A stretch of 64,000 nucleotides of DNA from NCBI RefSeq assembly GCF_963662255.1, contig NC_085052.1, positions 7,381,307 through 7,445,306 on the forward strand, given 5' to 3'. Under the pieces are notes generated by a model. That model saw only the letters and a program-made list of their open reading frames with translations. It was not told the DNA's origin and did not search any database. Source of the stretch: Cinclus cinclus (lineage: Eukaryota; Chordata; Aves; Passeriformes; Cinclidae). Each line of letters starts with the position of its first letter. Position 1 is the stretch's first letter. The position numbers and the translations under genes are program-made. Positions 40,127 to 52,389 of this stretch are shown here, piece after piece.

Positions 40127-43100
40127 TTACCAAATGTAAATACCTTTAAAAGAATGAGTAGGTAGATAATCATTATTCCTGACCTCCCTAAAATGTACTC
40201 CTTATGCTCTCTTTTTCTGTACTCTCAGTTAAAATCATGACCAAACAAAAATTGCTCTGCCCACTATAACTTAGGGACACAAGAACAATCTTAAATAAAC
40301 CAGAAAATGACTAAGAAATGTTCCATTCTGTAAGCAATGACGTGTTCTGGGAGACTCCTGAACAGCAATAAGAACATTCAGCTAAATTACCACTGCCCAC
40401 TTTGTGTCTCACTTCTGCATTAACTTCCTGACTCCATTGCTACCCCAGGTGACCGCCATTCCAGGTGTCTGTGAGGACTCACATGTTCTGGATACCAGAA
40501 AGAACATGATGCAAGCAATAAAAGTGGAACTTGGGCATCTGGAAAATGGTAGATAATACATCTGTTGTCTTATCTGTTGTTTAGTTGCCTAGATTCCTGG
40601 TTTTGTACGTGGTCTACATGGGCCAGAAAATCTTAAATACCTGCACATATATCTACACAGCTCCCTGTAGATGCTAAGTGTGTACACCAAGCACACATAA
40701 AACAATATCAGAGGCTTAGGCAGGATAAATTGCTGACAAACACAGACATAAACCAACCCTACATGCCTATTTTGTGACTGAGGGATTCCAGCCAAGAGAA
40801 TCTTTAACATATTACTGACTGTTTCAATTGCACTGCCAAATAATTTGGCCTCAACATCAGTACATAAAAAACACAGATCCTAAATCCCAGCTATGGTGAA
40901 AAAGTATGTGAGCCAATAATGAAAGCTGACAGTGCAGCAGTGATATTTGGAAATAAATTCTTCCATTTGAGTAGGAGACCATCTTAGAACCCCTTTCATG
41001 TCAACAAAGTCCAAGGGATAATCATGAAAGCCAAAGCAGCCATAGGAGATAAAAGTAGCATCCCTGAAATGAAAGACTTCCAGCAAAAGCAACACATATC
41101 CCAACCATAATCATTCTTAATAGCTGTACTGTCTGGACAGCTTATAGTCATCATGTCAGGCATCTCAAAATCCATATGTACCCTCTCTGGCTCTTTGCTA
41201 GGATGAAACATCAAAATACAGACCCAAATGCTGATGAGCATGTTATCAAATACACACCATCAAAGCTGAGACCTTGCAGGCCCACTCAGGCCTCTCTAGC
41301 CATGCTGTTAGGATGCCGAGCACAGTTTATCCAAGTAAGGCCTCCCAAATGTTCCAATGATGTGCTTAACATGCAGATTCAATTATGTGGCATCAATTCC
41401 ATCATGTTTTAGGGCACAGGTGAAGACTGCTGGCAGTAGCACAGTGTGTGTGTGTGGATATCATCAAAGCTTACCACCAAAAATGATTGCTGCTGCACTT
41501 TGCAGAAGCCAACAGGAAAAATCAAACCACAACAAGCACATTCAGGAAGTTCCACATGAGACACCTGCAGCCACCAGGGCTCTGTGGCTATCAAATTAAT
41601 TTCTTTTTTTTAAAGAAAAAAGGTGGCATAAATTTGGTATAAATTATCTCTCAAACTGATGAAAGGTTTAGTCAGAATAGCTGGGAATCTCAAAGTACTT
41701 GAAGCCACCGAGGGATTTCAAATGTGTCGACTGAAAATGCCAATCCAGCTTCTTCCTCAGGCTTAAGAAATAATGGGAGTTGAACATCCTCCTCTTGAAC
41801 TCTATGGTTGTTTCATTTAATGTAAAACGAATGCAGAAAACTGATTCCTTTACTTTGAATATCTTGCCAAAGATGCTTCTGAAGAGGATCAGACAGGAAG
41901 GAAATGAGACTGCTAGTTCTCTGGAACCAGAACTTGCTGATGCAAGATTTCATCTCCCAGGCGTCTTGAAAAATGTTTTTTACCAAACCAGATGACTGAA
42001 AAATACACTGCAAACAACTCGTTTATTGGAGTTCAGATGATCTTTACTCAACATTTAAGTGCAAAGAACATTACTCCTCAGGGTTCTGAAGACTTGTTCT
42101 TTCTTTCTATATACGCATATGTATAAAAACTCCCTTGATACATCATATACAATTCATTTTAAAACAACATCAACAACAACTCAACAAGCTCATGCAAGAG
42201 CATTCTAAGCAAGTTTAAAAATCACTTTAAAAACAAACAAAAAATAAAAACCCCAAACCAAAGCAATGCAATACACAGCGGGTGACCAAATCCATCTTGG
42301 GAAAATTTGTAATGAGCCTTACCAATGTTGCAACAGATAATGTAATCAAATATATATTGAGAAATATTGTATAGCTTTATCCCACTACACTACTTAAAAT
42401 TTGGAATCATTCATAGAATATGTTTGTCCTCCCATCCATATCATTCTAGATAGAAACTTTATATTTCTACTTGAAATACAGCTAGTCATGCTTTACCTAT
42501 TTTCATAGAACCATCTTTTATAACATTAAAAACAAGTTGCCAAAAACCTTTTTAAATGAGAGATCAACCTTTAAGTTAGAAAATATTTCAGAATTATTAA
42601 ATTCTGAGAAAAATTGCTGGGCATGGCTTTATTTTCACGTGACAGAGGAACAAAATTGCAATCATACAATGCATACCAACAGAACATCATTCTGTAATCT
42701 CATCTCCTATTAATCTGAACATAAGGCCAACTATTAGCCATAACAGGAATCTATAAAACACCGATCACAAATAGCTTCAATATTATGGTCTTCTCTTATT
42801 TTTAATCAGAAAAGTTTTATTTGTTTTTAAAACAATAATTATGGAACTATGTGAGAAAGGAAAATTGTGTAATCTTAACTGGAAAGCTGATAGTTTGTGT
42901 CAAATCCACTGTTTACTCAGAGAATTTAAATCAGAGTAACTTGCTTTGAGATCTAAAGTGAAAGGGATCATTTCTACTCATGACACTTTTTTTCATGTAC
43001 TACTGCTGAATCAGCCCTAAACTAATGAGGGCTGAATAATTTGCAGATGAGTGAAGTAAGCAAGACTACCTTTACTGAATAGCCAATTACCACTGAGGCT

Positions 43101-46002
43101 CAGAAATCTCCCCTGTTTCTTAATTATGCAAATTACTGAGGAAGTATATATCTCTTTCAAAAATTTATCACCACTGTTATTTAACTTCCTTTTATTTTGG
43201 ATCTCAGATTGTCCTGAAAGTGTATAATACACTAATGTCTCATTTTCAATTGTGTGTATCACAACACCTTATGAACAAAATTCAACAAACTTCTCAGGAG
43301 TTGTTTGAACCCCTTGATTTGTTGCTCTAGGATGAAACATAAATTTGAACTGAAAATACTGTGGCCTCTCAGTGCCCCTATTTCCACAACATTCACAATT
43401 TGGAGAAAGGCTTGCAGTTTAATTTGTGAATTAAATTGTGAACAAGAAACCCACTTTCAGAAAAAAGTAGCTCTGTGAAGAGAAACAATGTCTCTATGCA
43501 GAGACACTGCTGGGTTATCCATTCCTCAACTGCATCAATTCTGACTATTCTGGATACCAGCACATTCCACATTTCATAAATACCCAGTGACTGACACATT
43601 TTAAGCAGTGGAAGAACGATTTGTGAATTTTAAGTGTCTCTGGATCTATCAGGCACATATGCTGCAATCTGGATGAAATTAATAGTAGGATTCATGCATC
43701 AGGTCATGAGAACACCTAACTCTCCTAGTCTTTTTAAATGTTTCTGTAGTCCAATTGGTTTGGCAAACTGAAAAACCTAGGACTTCCCCAGTTTCCACCT
43801 ACAGATATTATAGCCAGTATTCCAGTGGAACTTTGGTTTCTTCTTGGAATTTCTTCTTTATAGGGGACAATTTTACGGGGAAATTTGTATTCTTAGGTAT
43901 CCAAAGTGAGTTGAGCTCCCCTAATCCTGAATGTAGGAAGACAGTTAAACTAGAGCTGAGCTAATGGACAGTGAATGCAACAACTGTAAAATGGAGACAA
44001 AGTGCTAAAATAATTTATTAGACTTCTAAAACCACAATAGGGAAGTGGGACTGGTAGAAACTGTTCTAAAGGGAGTAATTCAGAAACCAAGAGTAGATGT
44101 CAACTTCACCACAATCACACACATTATAAAACCACAGAAACACAGAACCCTCAGAGAATACTTTGAGCTAACAAGGAATAACATTGCTATGCAAAGCTGA
44201 CTAATTAACTGCAACCTACACTCAAGTGTAATTTATAAAAAGATGCTTGGCCTTGTGAGTGGTGAGTAAAAGAAAAAGTTGCAAGCAGTTTATATAATGA
44301 AAGACATCGTGTAAAACTGTTCTTTGTTTGTGCTTACTACACCAAAACTAAATCTTCTCAGAATTTATTGCATGCTAACAAGAAAATTATTATTTTTAGT
44401 TAAATCCCACAGTTGCAAGCAAACTCCCAAGAGAGCTAATTGCACTTTTAAATGAATATACAACATTTGAATATTAGCAGGAACAGTAAATTAACCTCAT
44501 ATTGCTGTTTAATCTATTTTTCAGAGAAATTCAAATCTTCCCTTTCATAATATTTTGCTTCATAGGCCAATAAAAGCATGTAATAAAAAAGAAAAGTGTC
44601 ATTTCTTTTTTTTTAGCATGGGAATCTGCAGCATATCCATTGTGTTTACTTTGGCATTCTCTGACAGAATTTAATTTATTTTTCATGAACAATACAAACT
44701 AAACTTTAAACTTCTGGGGATAATTTTAAAATACATCTGCAAATTCAACAGTGTTTTGAGTTCATACCACACAGATCTTCTTTTTGTCCTTTTCTTTAGT
44801 ACCAAATGAACCTTCTCCTTTTTCTTTAAAAGGAGGCAACCTATTGATTTCCAGTTTAGTACTGGGATTAGGAAAAATTAATTTTACACAACAAGGTCTG
44901 TATAGGGTAGGGAGACAATGGCAGCACCCTTCCTCTGAATCTTTCCAATGCATCGGTGCATTATTCTAAACATGATAAAGAAATTGTCCTAAATTTGTCC
45001 CAGAAAAAGGACTTTGCATTAGGAAACAACCCACAAAATCATATGGTGCTGGTATTAACAATAAAGAATGCTGAAGTCCTTACAGCTGTAGATTTACTGA
45101 TACTATTTGACAGTTTGTAAAATACACAACAGCTACCTAAGTTGCTTTTCTTTTCTCAACATAGAAATACCAAATAACAAGGAGATAAAGTCAGAATCTT
45201 ATTCTTATTTCCAAATGCTGCTCTGACACATACATAAATCCTGAAAAGTTTTTTGTTTTCAGATGAAACTAAAACCTCTTTTTTTTTGCCGGGCTAAAGA
45301 TTTTAAAGCCTTCAACATTAACGACCCAAGTCAAACTATACTGCAGATAATAGAGATTAAAACCATGGTGTTCACCTTACAGCATCTCTGACTCCATTTG
45401 TGAGCTCCCCTCCAGCACCTGTTACAGAAACAAGCCATCTAAAATGAAATCTCACTCTTTAAATCATTATGATTGCAGTTTCAGAGGAAAAGGCAGGCAA
45501 AAGAAGATCAAGAAATTTCAGAGAGCCTCTGTCACACCTGATAACACATTTAGGATGTATCACACTGAGTAAATGTAGCTGGACAGATAGATATGAATGA
45601 AAAAAATATATATATTTTTTTTTTTTATAACTGCCACTGGAAACACCAGGATTATTCATGGCAGAATTTCATTAGAGGTTCTGACAGCTAAATCATTGTT
45701 TAATCCAAGACAGATTTTTAAAAGTGTATACATTTGTCTACAGTTGCTTAAACTGTATTTGAAGTATCTCAAATTTACATCACTACATTGACCCAGGATG
45801 TACTTCATTTAAATAAAGATATGCTCAGCAGGATGTCACCTTGCAGAAGTTCCAAGCTCTGAAATGTAAGAAAAATCTTGCTTCCAAACATTAAAAACAG
45901 CTATTTCTCAGCTACAACTCAAGCGAGTCAGGAAAAATCAGTCATACCAATAGTCTATCACACATTATTAGATTTGAAGGCATCCTGTGCAGTATTTTAA
46001 TA

Positions 46003-46083
46003 GGAGAAAGGGGGAAGGAAAGGAAAAAAAGGAAAAAGGAAAAAAAAAGAAAAAAGGTAAAAAAAGGAAAAAAGGAAAAAAGA
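46003..46083. repeat. Purine-only tract of about 80 bases
   Basis: GGAAAAA-type units with a single T interruption near 46058. It is a polypyrimidine tract in the ATRN sense direction. Confidence 0.9.
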
Positions 46084-47552
46084 TGGTAAAATAAATAACC
46101 ATAGCAATCATGTTGCAAACACTATTTTGTTCTTACTTTTGTTTCAATTACATTTTCAACATTAACTCATCAAAGAGTGGATAGACAGAATGTGTTTCAA
46201 GGCTGCAGTAAATACAATATCAGAGAAGAATTTCTGACACAAAGTGATTTCTCTCCTTCATTAGAAAAAAATAGAAAAAAAAGTGACTTTCTAGTAAAAG
46301 CTATTTTCTCTATCCAGTTCCTACATTTTCTTGGAAAAAAAACCCACACAAAACTTGAGTACATAACCTATGCTTGAATCTGCATTTTGTAGTGGAATGC
46401 TAAAAAGAATATTAGGATATTTTTGTCCACAATTTATGTCCCTAACATCTTGCTCTCAGATTCAGCAGTAACATAAAGGCACTCCATAACTGCTATTCCC
46501 TTTGAATTATCTCAATTCATCTGCAGCAGAGCAACTTTGTAAATCACATACTAGTTCGATATCAGCTTTAATTATTATCCAAAATTAGTTTTCATTTTCC
46601 TATAACTGTAAAATCTTAAACTACTCTAAAATTTGAGGATTTTATGCAAAGTGCCGCATGTTCTATAAAACTAAATACATACTCCCAAAAATGTCCCTTG
46701 CTAAGAGCAACTGATTTGCTTTAAAAAATCTGAATCATATTCTTCTAAGACATCCCATCTGAGTCTACACTGCTGTGTTGCATATTTCTGAGTAGTCTTA
46801 CATTTCATGTACTTTAACCAGTGATTTTTAAACACAGCAATAAGCATTTGAATATTTAACCGTTAAAAAATTGAACCTGACCACCCAGGAACAGATAATT
46901 TCTCTTCACTTCTCTTGTGTCCCACAGTTAAAAATAAATGGTTTCGTTTTCTACAGAATATTCTGGTGGTAGCTTGCTGCATTTGCCAGAGGCATGGAAG
47001 AGTTTTCAGCTTTCTCTCCCCTCCACCATTATTAGAGAAAGCTAATTAGCTGCAGCTAATTCCAGTGCTGCTGGGCAGGGAATTGCTACATGTTTTACAT
47101 ACTAGTGCAGCTTATCTGTGACCCTTTGATCCCACAAACCAGTTACAGAGCAAACTGGCTTTTTTTGGAGAAGTTACATCTGTACTGGTGCATGGGTTTA
47201 TGTGTCCCTATTCCTGGACCATGCTTTTGCCTGTGCTGAATTTCAGGATTAAGTCTATCACAGCTGAAACCAGGACATAAAATTAGTGTTCCAGCCATTC
47301 TCTTGAGCAAATACTCTTTTCCAAGTAAATAGTAACTTTTAGCATTTAAATCTGGTAAGGGAAAACCTTGGGAGCTGCTGTGTGATTTGTTTTAAATATT
47401 AGATTTCCTTAATATCCTACGCGTGACTTGTACCAGTCTTTAGCACATTTCTTTGAAGGCATAAACTTTCCTCTCTTTAGACAAAACCCTAGAAGAGATT
47501 TCTCAATGCAAATTTGTTTCACTTAAGTATCAATTACAGTTTCTCAAGTTAC

Positions 47553-47734
47553 CTGAAGCGTATACTTCTGTATTTCATCCAGAACAAATTCCACCTCTTT
47601 TGAGGTTGTTAGTGATGCAAGATTTCCACTCAAATTGTAGCAATATAGTTTGGCATTGTCGTAGCTTTCCCGACTGGAATTTATGTGGAGGCAGGCATCT
47701 CCAATGTGGTTCCATCTTTCTCCACACAGGTGAG
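47553..47734 (-). CDS. ATRN: ATRN exon: C-type lectin domain, N-terminal half
   Basis: The protein starts HLCGERWNHIGDACLHINSS, continues RESYDNAKLYCYNLSGNLAS and ends near VLDEIQKYTLQ. The order LCGERW, DACL, then A.LYC...GNLASL is the classic first half of a long-form C-type lectin domain: an extra N-terminal Cys pair, helix 1 with the conserved Cys, then the LASL strand. NSS and NLS are potential glycosylation sites. The acceptor is gctttttgcaccag and the donor is CTTCAG followed by GTAACTTG. Entry is phase 1 and exit phase 0. The exon is 182 bp. The second half of the domain lies almost 8.8 kb away. Confidence 0.96.
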
Positions 47735-48986
47735 CTGGTGCAAAAAGCATACGATTAAAGCTGATTCAAAAAGAAAAAATTTATAAAACCCAAGGGAGTC
47801 TGAATTTTATCTGCCTGAGATCATAAATCAAAATGCATCCCACACTCAATTTCCCTTTTCACATCACATAAATTCTGAAATACCAAGTATCATCGTACAG
47901 AATAGTGTATTGTTATAGAAGAAACATCTAAGAACTTAAAAAATAATTATAAGATATATGCTAAGGTTCAGCATAATACTTTTATGCCACTATTTCTTCC
48001 TTGTATTCAGAACTGAGCACAAATAAAGATTAGATTATGCACATAAACAATAGTTTTAACAACTCCTTTTACTTAAATATCATGTAAATTTCAAAATCTA
48101 ATAACAACTGTCCTAGAATTAAGAAATCACAACTTTACACTATCCATGTTTTATCCTAGCTTTTAATTTATATTTGCCTAAATATTAATGCAATCTAAAT
48201 TATAGAAAATTCAGATAACGTCTTAGATAATATTTCTCTTCAACATTTTCTAGCATTCCTCAGACTCAGATAACTATTAAAAGATAAGTAAGAGCAACTG
48301 TTATAGTCAGTCTAAAAAGATTACATAAGTACAGTTTTGAACCACAGAGAATAAATTAAGTTATTTAAGGAATCATCTCTGTTAAAAAAAAACAAACTGT
48401 TCATTAACTTTATCTGGACATAAGGATCAAATGGAAAAGTTTCTGACATTTAACTGCATATACGTAGCTATGAATATAAATCCCAAAATAAATACTATTT
48501 CAGAATGTTAACAGTCACCTTCTGAGAATATTTCATATCAGCATTTTAATATTCACTGCTTTCATAGTAGTACCAACATTAGACAATCAAGAAACTAGAT
48601 CCTGAGCCCTGTCTGCACAGGAAAATTGAAGTACAATTGAGTTATAACTTTTAAAGTAAAACCCCATCTAGCAAAAGTAACAATGTCAGTGTTCATGGCC
48701 ATTCAGCTCTGCACTCAGTGCTCCCCGCTGGCCAGGGCTCATCACTGCCTTGTGCAGAGGCACATGTCATTATGCCTTCACTAATGCCATTATTGCCCCT
48801 AACACAATTAAAGGTAGCACTGATACCCCAGCCAGGGGTGCAAGCACATCTGGGTTCACCTGCACAGGCGCAGACAGGCAAGAGGAGCAAGCACGAATAA
48901 ACCAAATCCATGTGTGCTCATGAACAAACACGAGCAGAGGAGATTTACTGTTTTGCAAGGAGCTGTGAGCAGCAGTGTCCCCTTAC
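47735..48986 (-). other. ATRN: ATRN intron, 1.25 kb
   Basis: Intron between the PSI and lectin exons. Most is AT-rich. The part next to the upstream exon, about 48700-48900, is more GC-rich and open in several frames, but shows no recognisable protein or repeat. Confidence 0.82.
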
Positions 48987-49119
48987 CAGGTAGTGCCTGG
49001 CACTCCTGCTGCCTCTGGTCCCACTGGCAGTTCAGGTGCAGGGAGCAGCTCTTGCAGCTCGTCAGTTTATTGCAGATCTGCTCGTTCCTCACGTGACATT
49101 TCGTGTAGTTTCTAACCGA
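48987..49119 (-). CDS. ATRN: ATRN exon: PSI domain, second plexin-like module
   Basis: The protein reads SVRNYTKCHVRNEQICNKLT, then SCKSCSLHLNCQWDQRQQEC and QALP. It completes the preceding module and adds a second PSI-like unit, with SCKSC and NCQW in place of the usual CxWC. NYT is a potential N-glycosylation site. The acceptor is tttatttttacag and the donor is CTACCTG followed by GTAAGGGG. Entry is phase 0 and exit phase 1. The exon is 133 bp, and its last G forms Ala with the CT that opens the lectin exon. SLHLNC has His where I remember Asn in mammals (SLNLNC), a tolerated surface change. Together with the previous exon it forms a 1-1 symmetrical unit. Confidence 0.95.
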
Positions 49120-49878
49120 CTGTAAAAATAAACAGGCAAAGCAATATCTCAAGCATACAGCTATTAAAAAACAGAAGTCAAAATGGACATATAGAGCAGG
49201 TGGATCCCTCCCACAAAGTCATGGCCACCTAAAAGCTAGGCTGAATTTAAGCTCCTTATCCTAGAATCCTTTACCAGATGCAGAATGCAACAATGGAGCA
49301 CAAATCGCCCCAGTTGTTCTACACTCAGAGTGTCAACCTGAAGAGGCCAATTCCCCGTACAGAGAGCAGGAAGAGCTTAAAAAATTAAACAAAATATTTA
49401 TTTCTTAAATAGTTTAGGGTTATACTTTCACTAAATAATTTCATCCTATGCCGGTTAAAGCAAGAAAAATAGTCAAACAGAACATAAAAAGTAGCACAAG
49501 GTGCAAAATAACTACATATAACTGACTGAAGGTGCAAGAATATGCTCCATACATGACATAAATCAGGGGATAACTTTATTCCTTTGGTACCTTAGTACAC
49601 AAGAAAAGCAGTAAACACTGGAGGAATTACTACCTGGGGGCTTTTATTGGGTTTGGTCGGTGTTTGGTTTTTTTCCTGAAAATTGAGGTCTTCCAAATTA
49701 GACATTTTGAATACAAATCTTTCTTCCTTCTGCATAGTACTTTTAATTAAGACATTGTATTGATACCTTATTTAATGAACTGCCCTAAATCCTCAGCTCA
49801 CCTATAAGGTGAGCTCTCTCTACCAACTTAATTTCAAGGTAATAATTAAAAGTCCTAATGCAAGAAGCTTTATACTTA

Positions 49879-49940
49879 CAGAACAGTTGAGATTGGAAGG
49901 GACCTCTGGGAGTCCCTCTTGTCAAACCCTAACAAGTCTT
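49879..49940 (-). repeat. CR1 LINE 3' end, short truncated fragment
   Basis: On the plus strand the stretch CAGTTGAGATTGGAAGGGAC followed by CTCTGGGAGTCC and CAAACCCTAA matches the reverse complement of the CR1 3' end (gttgaggttggaagggacctctgg...tccaaccc). Only about 60 bases remain. The insertion is in the same orientation as ATRN. Confidence 0.75.
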
Positions 49941-52343
49941 GTCTCAAACAACAAAAGATTAAATTAATACATGGCAGCAAAAATGGATTGCACTTGGATG
50001 GCAAATGCATGATTTATTGACAATATTGGTTGCTCTCCTTTCTAATAGCCTTCTGGAGTATGGTTAAACAACTTATAAAGGGACTGCATGGCAGTAAGTT
50101 ACACAGTGGTACTGGAATATGGCAGTGATAGGGCAGGGAGGAGAAAAGGTGTCTCCTTTTATTTCCATTTTTTTAAAGTACTGAAATAATGCATTTGTGA
50201 AAGCGAATTCTCAATCTCACATAGAGCCAGCTTCATTCCTGCTGAACAACACTGCTGTCGAGGCATTTTATTTTTTTGCCTTTATTGGATCATACACATA
50301 CCATTAAGGTTATTATAAGAGGTCCTGACCTTTTTTGGTTCTACAAGAAAGGATACTGTGAAGCAAAAAGGACCAGAGAAGCAGGTCTAGATGCAGACAT
50401 TTGCACCAAAACAAGAAACAGAGCCAAAGGTAATGCCAGCAAGTAACAGACTGTCTATCTAGGCCAAAAATGCATACAACAGCAAAGCACAAAAAAAATC
50501 TTTGGTACAAACCCACATTTAGTTTCACTCAGTCATGAAACATACTCACAAAACTGCCAGAGAGATGCTTTATAGTGAATTTTAGAGAACAAGTAACCAC
50601 TATCTGCTCATTTACAAAACCTCAACTAATACTCACTTTTAACACTTCATTTTGACATACCCTTAAGCATTCAGATTTCTTTTTTAAATTATATACTCTT
50701 CTGTGGTATTACATACAGATTACAATTTTGCACCTAAACTGAGATATTTGTTCTATTACTTTCTAATCATGAAGCTTGTTGTGTGCTGGTTATTTAATGT
50801 TTAAAATAAAATTCAAACTACTAGTGACTGTTCTATAATAATGTTCTTTGTTGTATTCCCTTATTCCCAGCATTTATTTCCCTTAAATCCAATTTAAACA
50901 CTGCTTGCCTGAAAATCTCATTAGTTCGATGTAGATGTGAATCCAATAGGTAATTCATATTAACACAATATTAAGGTTATAACTTAAACTACCAAACCCA
51001 ATGAAATTCAGAAAGATGACAGTCCATCTGTTACAGAAGTTCTATATTGCTGTAGGATATTTATAATGTTCACACACCAAAGCATGAGTAAATCATCTTA
51101 TGTATAAAGCGTCCCTCATGTCTGATTTACTTAGATATTTGTAAGTACTGATCCTGATACAGTAGGATATAGACAGACTTATGAACTGCAGTGATTTCCT
51201 GAATATTTACTGGAGAATGAAAATACTACACTAGTTCATCTTAGAATTTCAGAAATTGCTATTAAATTATGTACCTCTCTCCTCCTCCTGGATTTTTCAG
51301 GTTAACAGTATAACCTTGTCTAGTCTGCCTAGTGTAAATGTAAACTGTTAATTTATAGATTTGCTATTATTTCCCTGAAGCTACTCCCAAAACTTGCTAC
51401 TGGGTACTTCTTACTCATAAATGTTCTTTACTTCCTCCAAGATAAATTTGATTCTTTTCACATTTCCTTCTACTACTTTGTCTTTTTCCTCTTGACCATT
51501 CTTTGAATTCCTCAAATGTGAGCAGATTGCCATGATTACTATTATTGGTATTAGTGCATCATCCCACTGTGAAAGGAGGAGTTTTCTGAAAGCCATACAA
51601 ACATTACAAAAAAGCAAGTATTCCTGTCTTTAAGGCACTGTAAAAACATTAATGATGTAGGACTAGAGGTCTCTTTGAAGCCTCCTCTAGTATCCCATTT
51701 CATCAGCAAAATGCTCTTTATCATCCCCTTTGTGGATTTGACAAAGTTTGTTTTATGTTGGCACACTCAGATAAAGAACGCTTTTAAATCACACACCAAT
51801 CTGGGCTGTATTCAGGTAACTGTCATCAGCTGGGGCTCTACTGTATTGCACACGTGGAGACCAACACACAAGAAATTCAGAGGCTGCTCCTGGCAGTAAA
51901 GCATGGCTGGTGTCATTTAGAGAGGAAATGTGTCCCTGTTGTAGGCACATGCCCCCCTTGGAGCTTCTGAAGGTAATGACATTTTCAAAAATGTGATACT
52001 GGATGGAGGCAGAAATAAAACAATTCAGCTGTGCCTCAACATACCAAGACTCTCTTTAAGGCTACTTCATCAATTCTTTTTTTCTCTTCAGAAATTTAAC
52101 AAAATTGACAAAGTAAAAATTTTTACTCTGAAATTCAATCTCTCTCTGGTCTTCCTCAGTAAAGAAAACTGCATTTTGTTGCAACCAGTAAGCCCTCTCC
52201 AGAAATGTACCATTTTATTTGGTAAAGTACATGAAGATTTTGCTTTCATGGAGGAGCTTACTATTCCATGGTACTACCTCATGGAAAATGACATTTTGTA
52301 AAGGTGCAGCAATCTAAAATTAAATTAGTCTCTCCCAAAATGC

Positions 52344-52389
52344 CTTTTCTTTTTTTCTTTTATTTTCCTTTTTTTTTTTTTTTTTTTTT
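52344..52389. repeat. T-rich run ending in about 21 consecutive T
   Basis: T-rich stretch with scattered C, ending in an uninterrupted T run. It is A-rich in the ATRN sense direction. Confidence 0.88.

Larger units (their letters stand above)
38774..47552 (-). other. ATRN: ATRN intron, 8.8 kb, splitting the lectin domain
   Basis: Intron within the C-type lectin domain. It contains twin plus-strand donor-like motifs (39789-39819), an 18-base direct repeat at 41-base spacing (40068-40126), a short GT microsatellite (41444-41456), a long purine tract (46003-46083) and an 18-base palindrome with homeodomain-like cores (47044-47061). I found no coding exon. Confidence 0.78.

Noticed and set aside
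44125..44190. Possible further CR1 terminus (accacagaaacacagaaccc)
   Set aside because: Resemblance is limited to a short CA/GA-rich stretch and the expected following block is missing.
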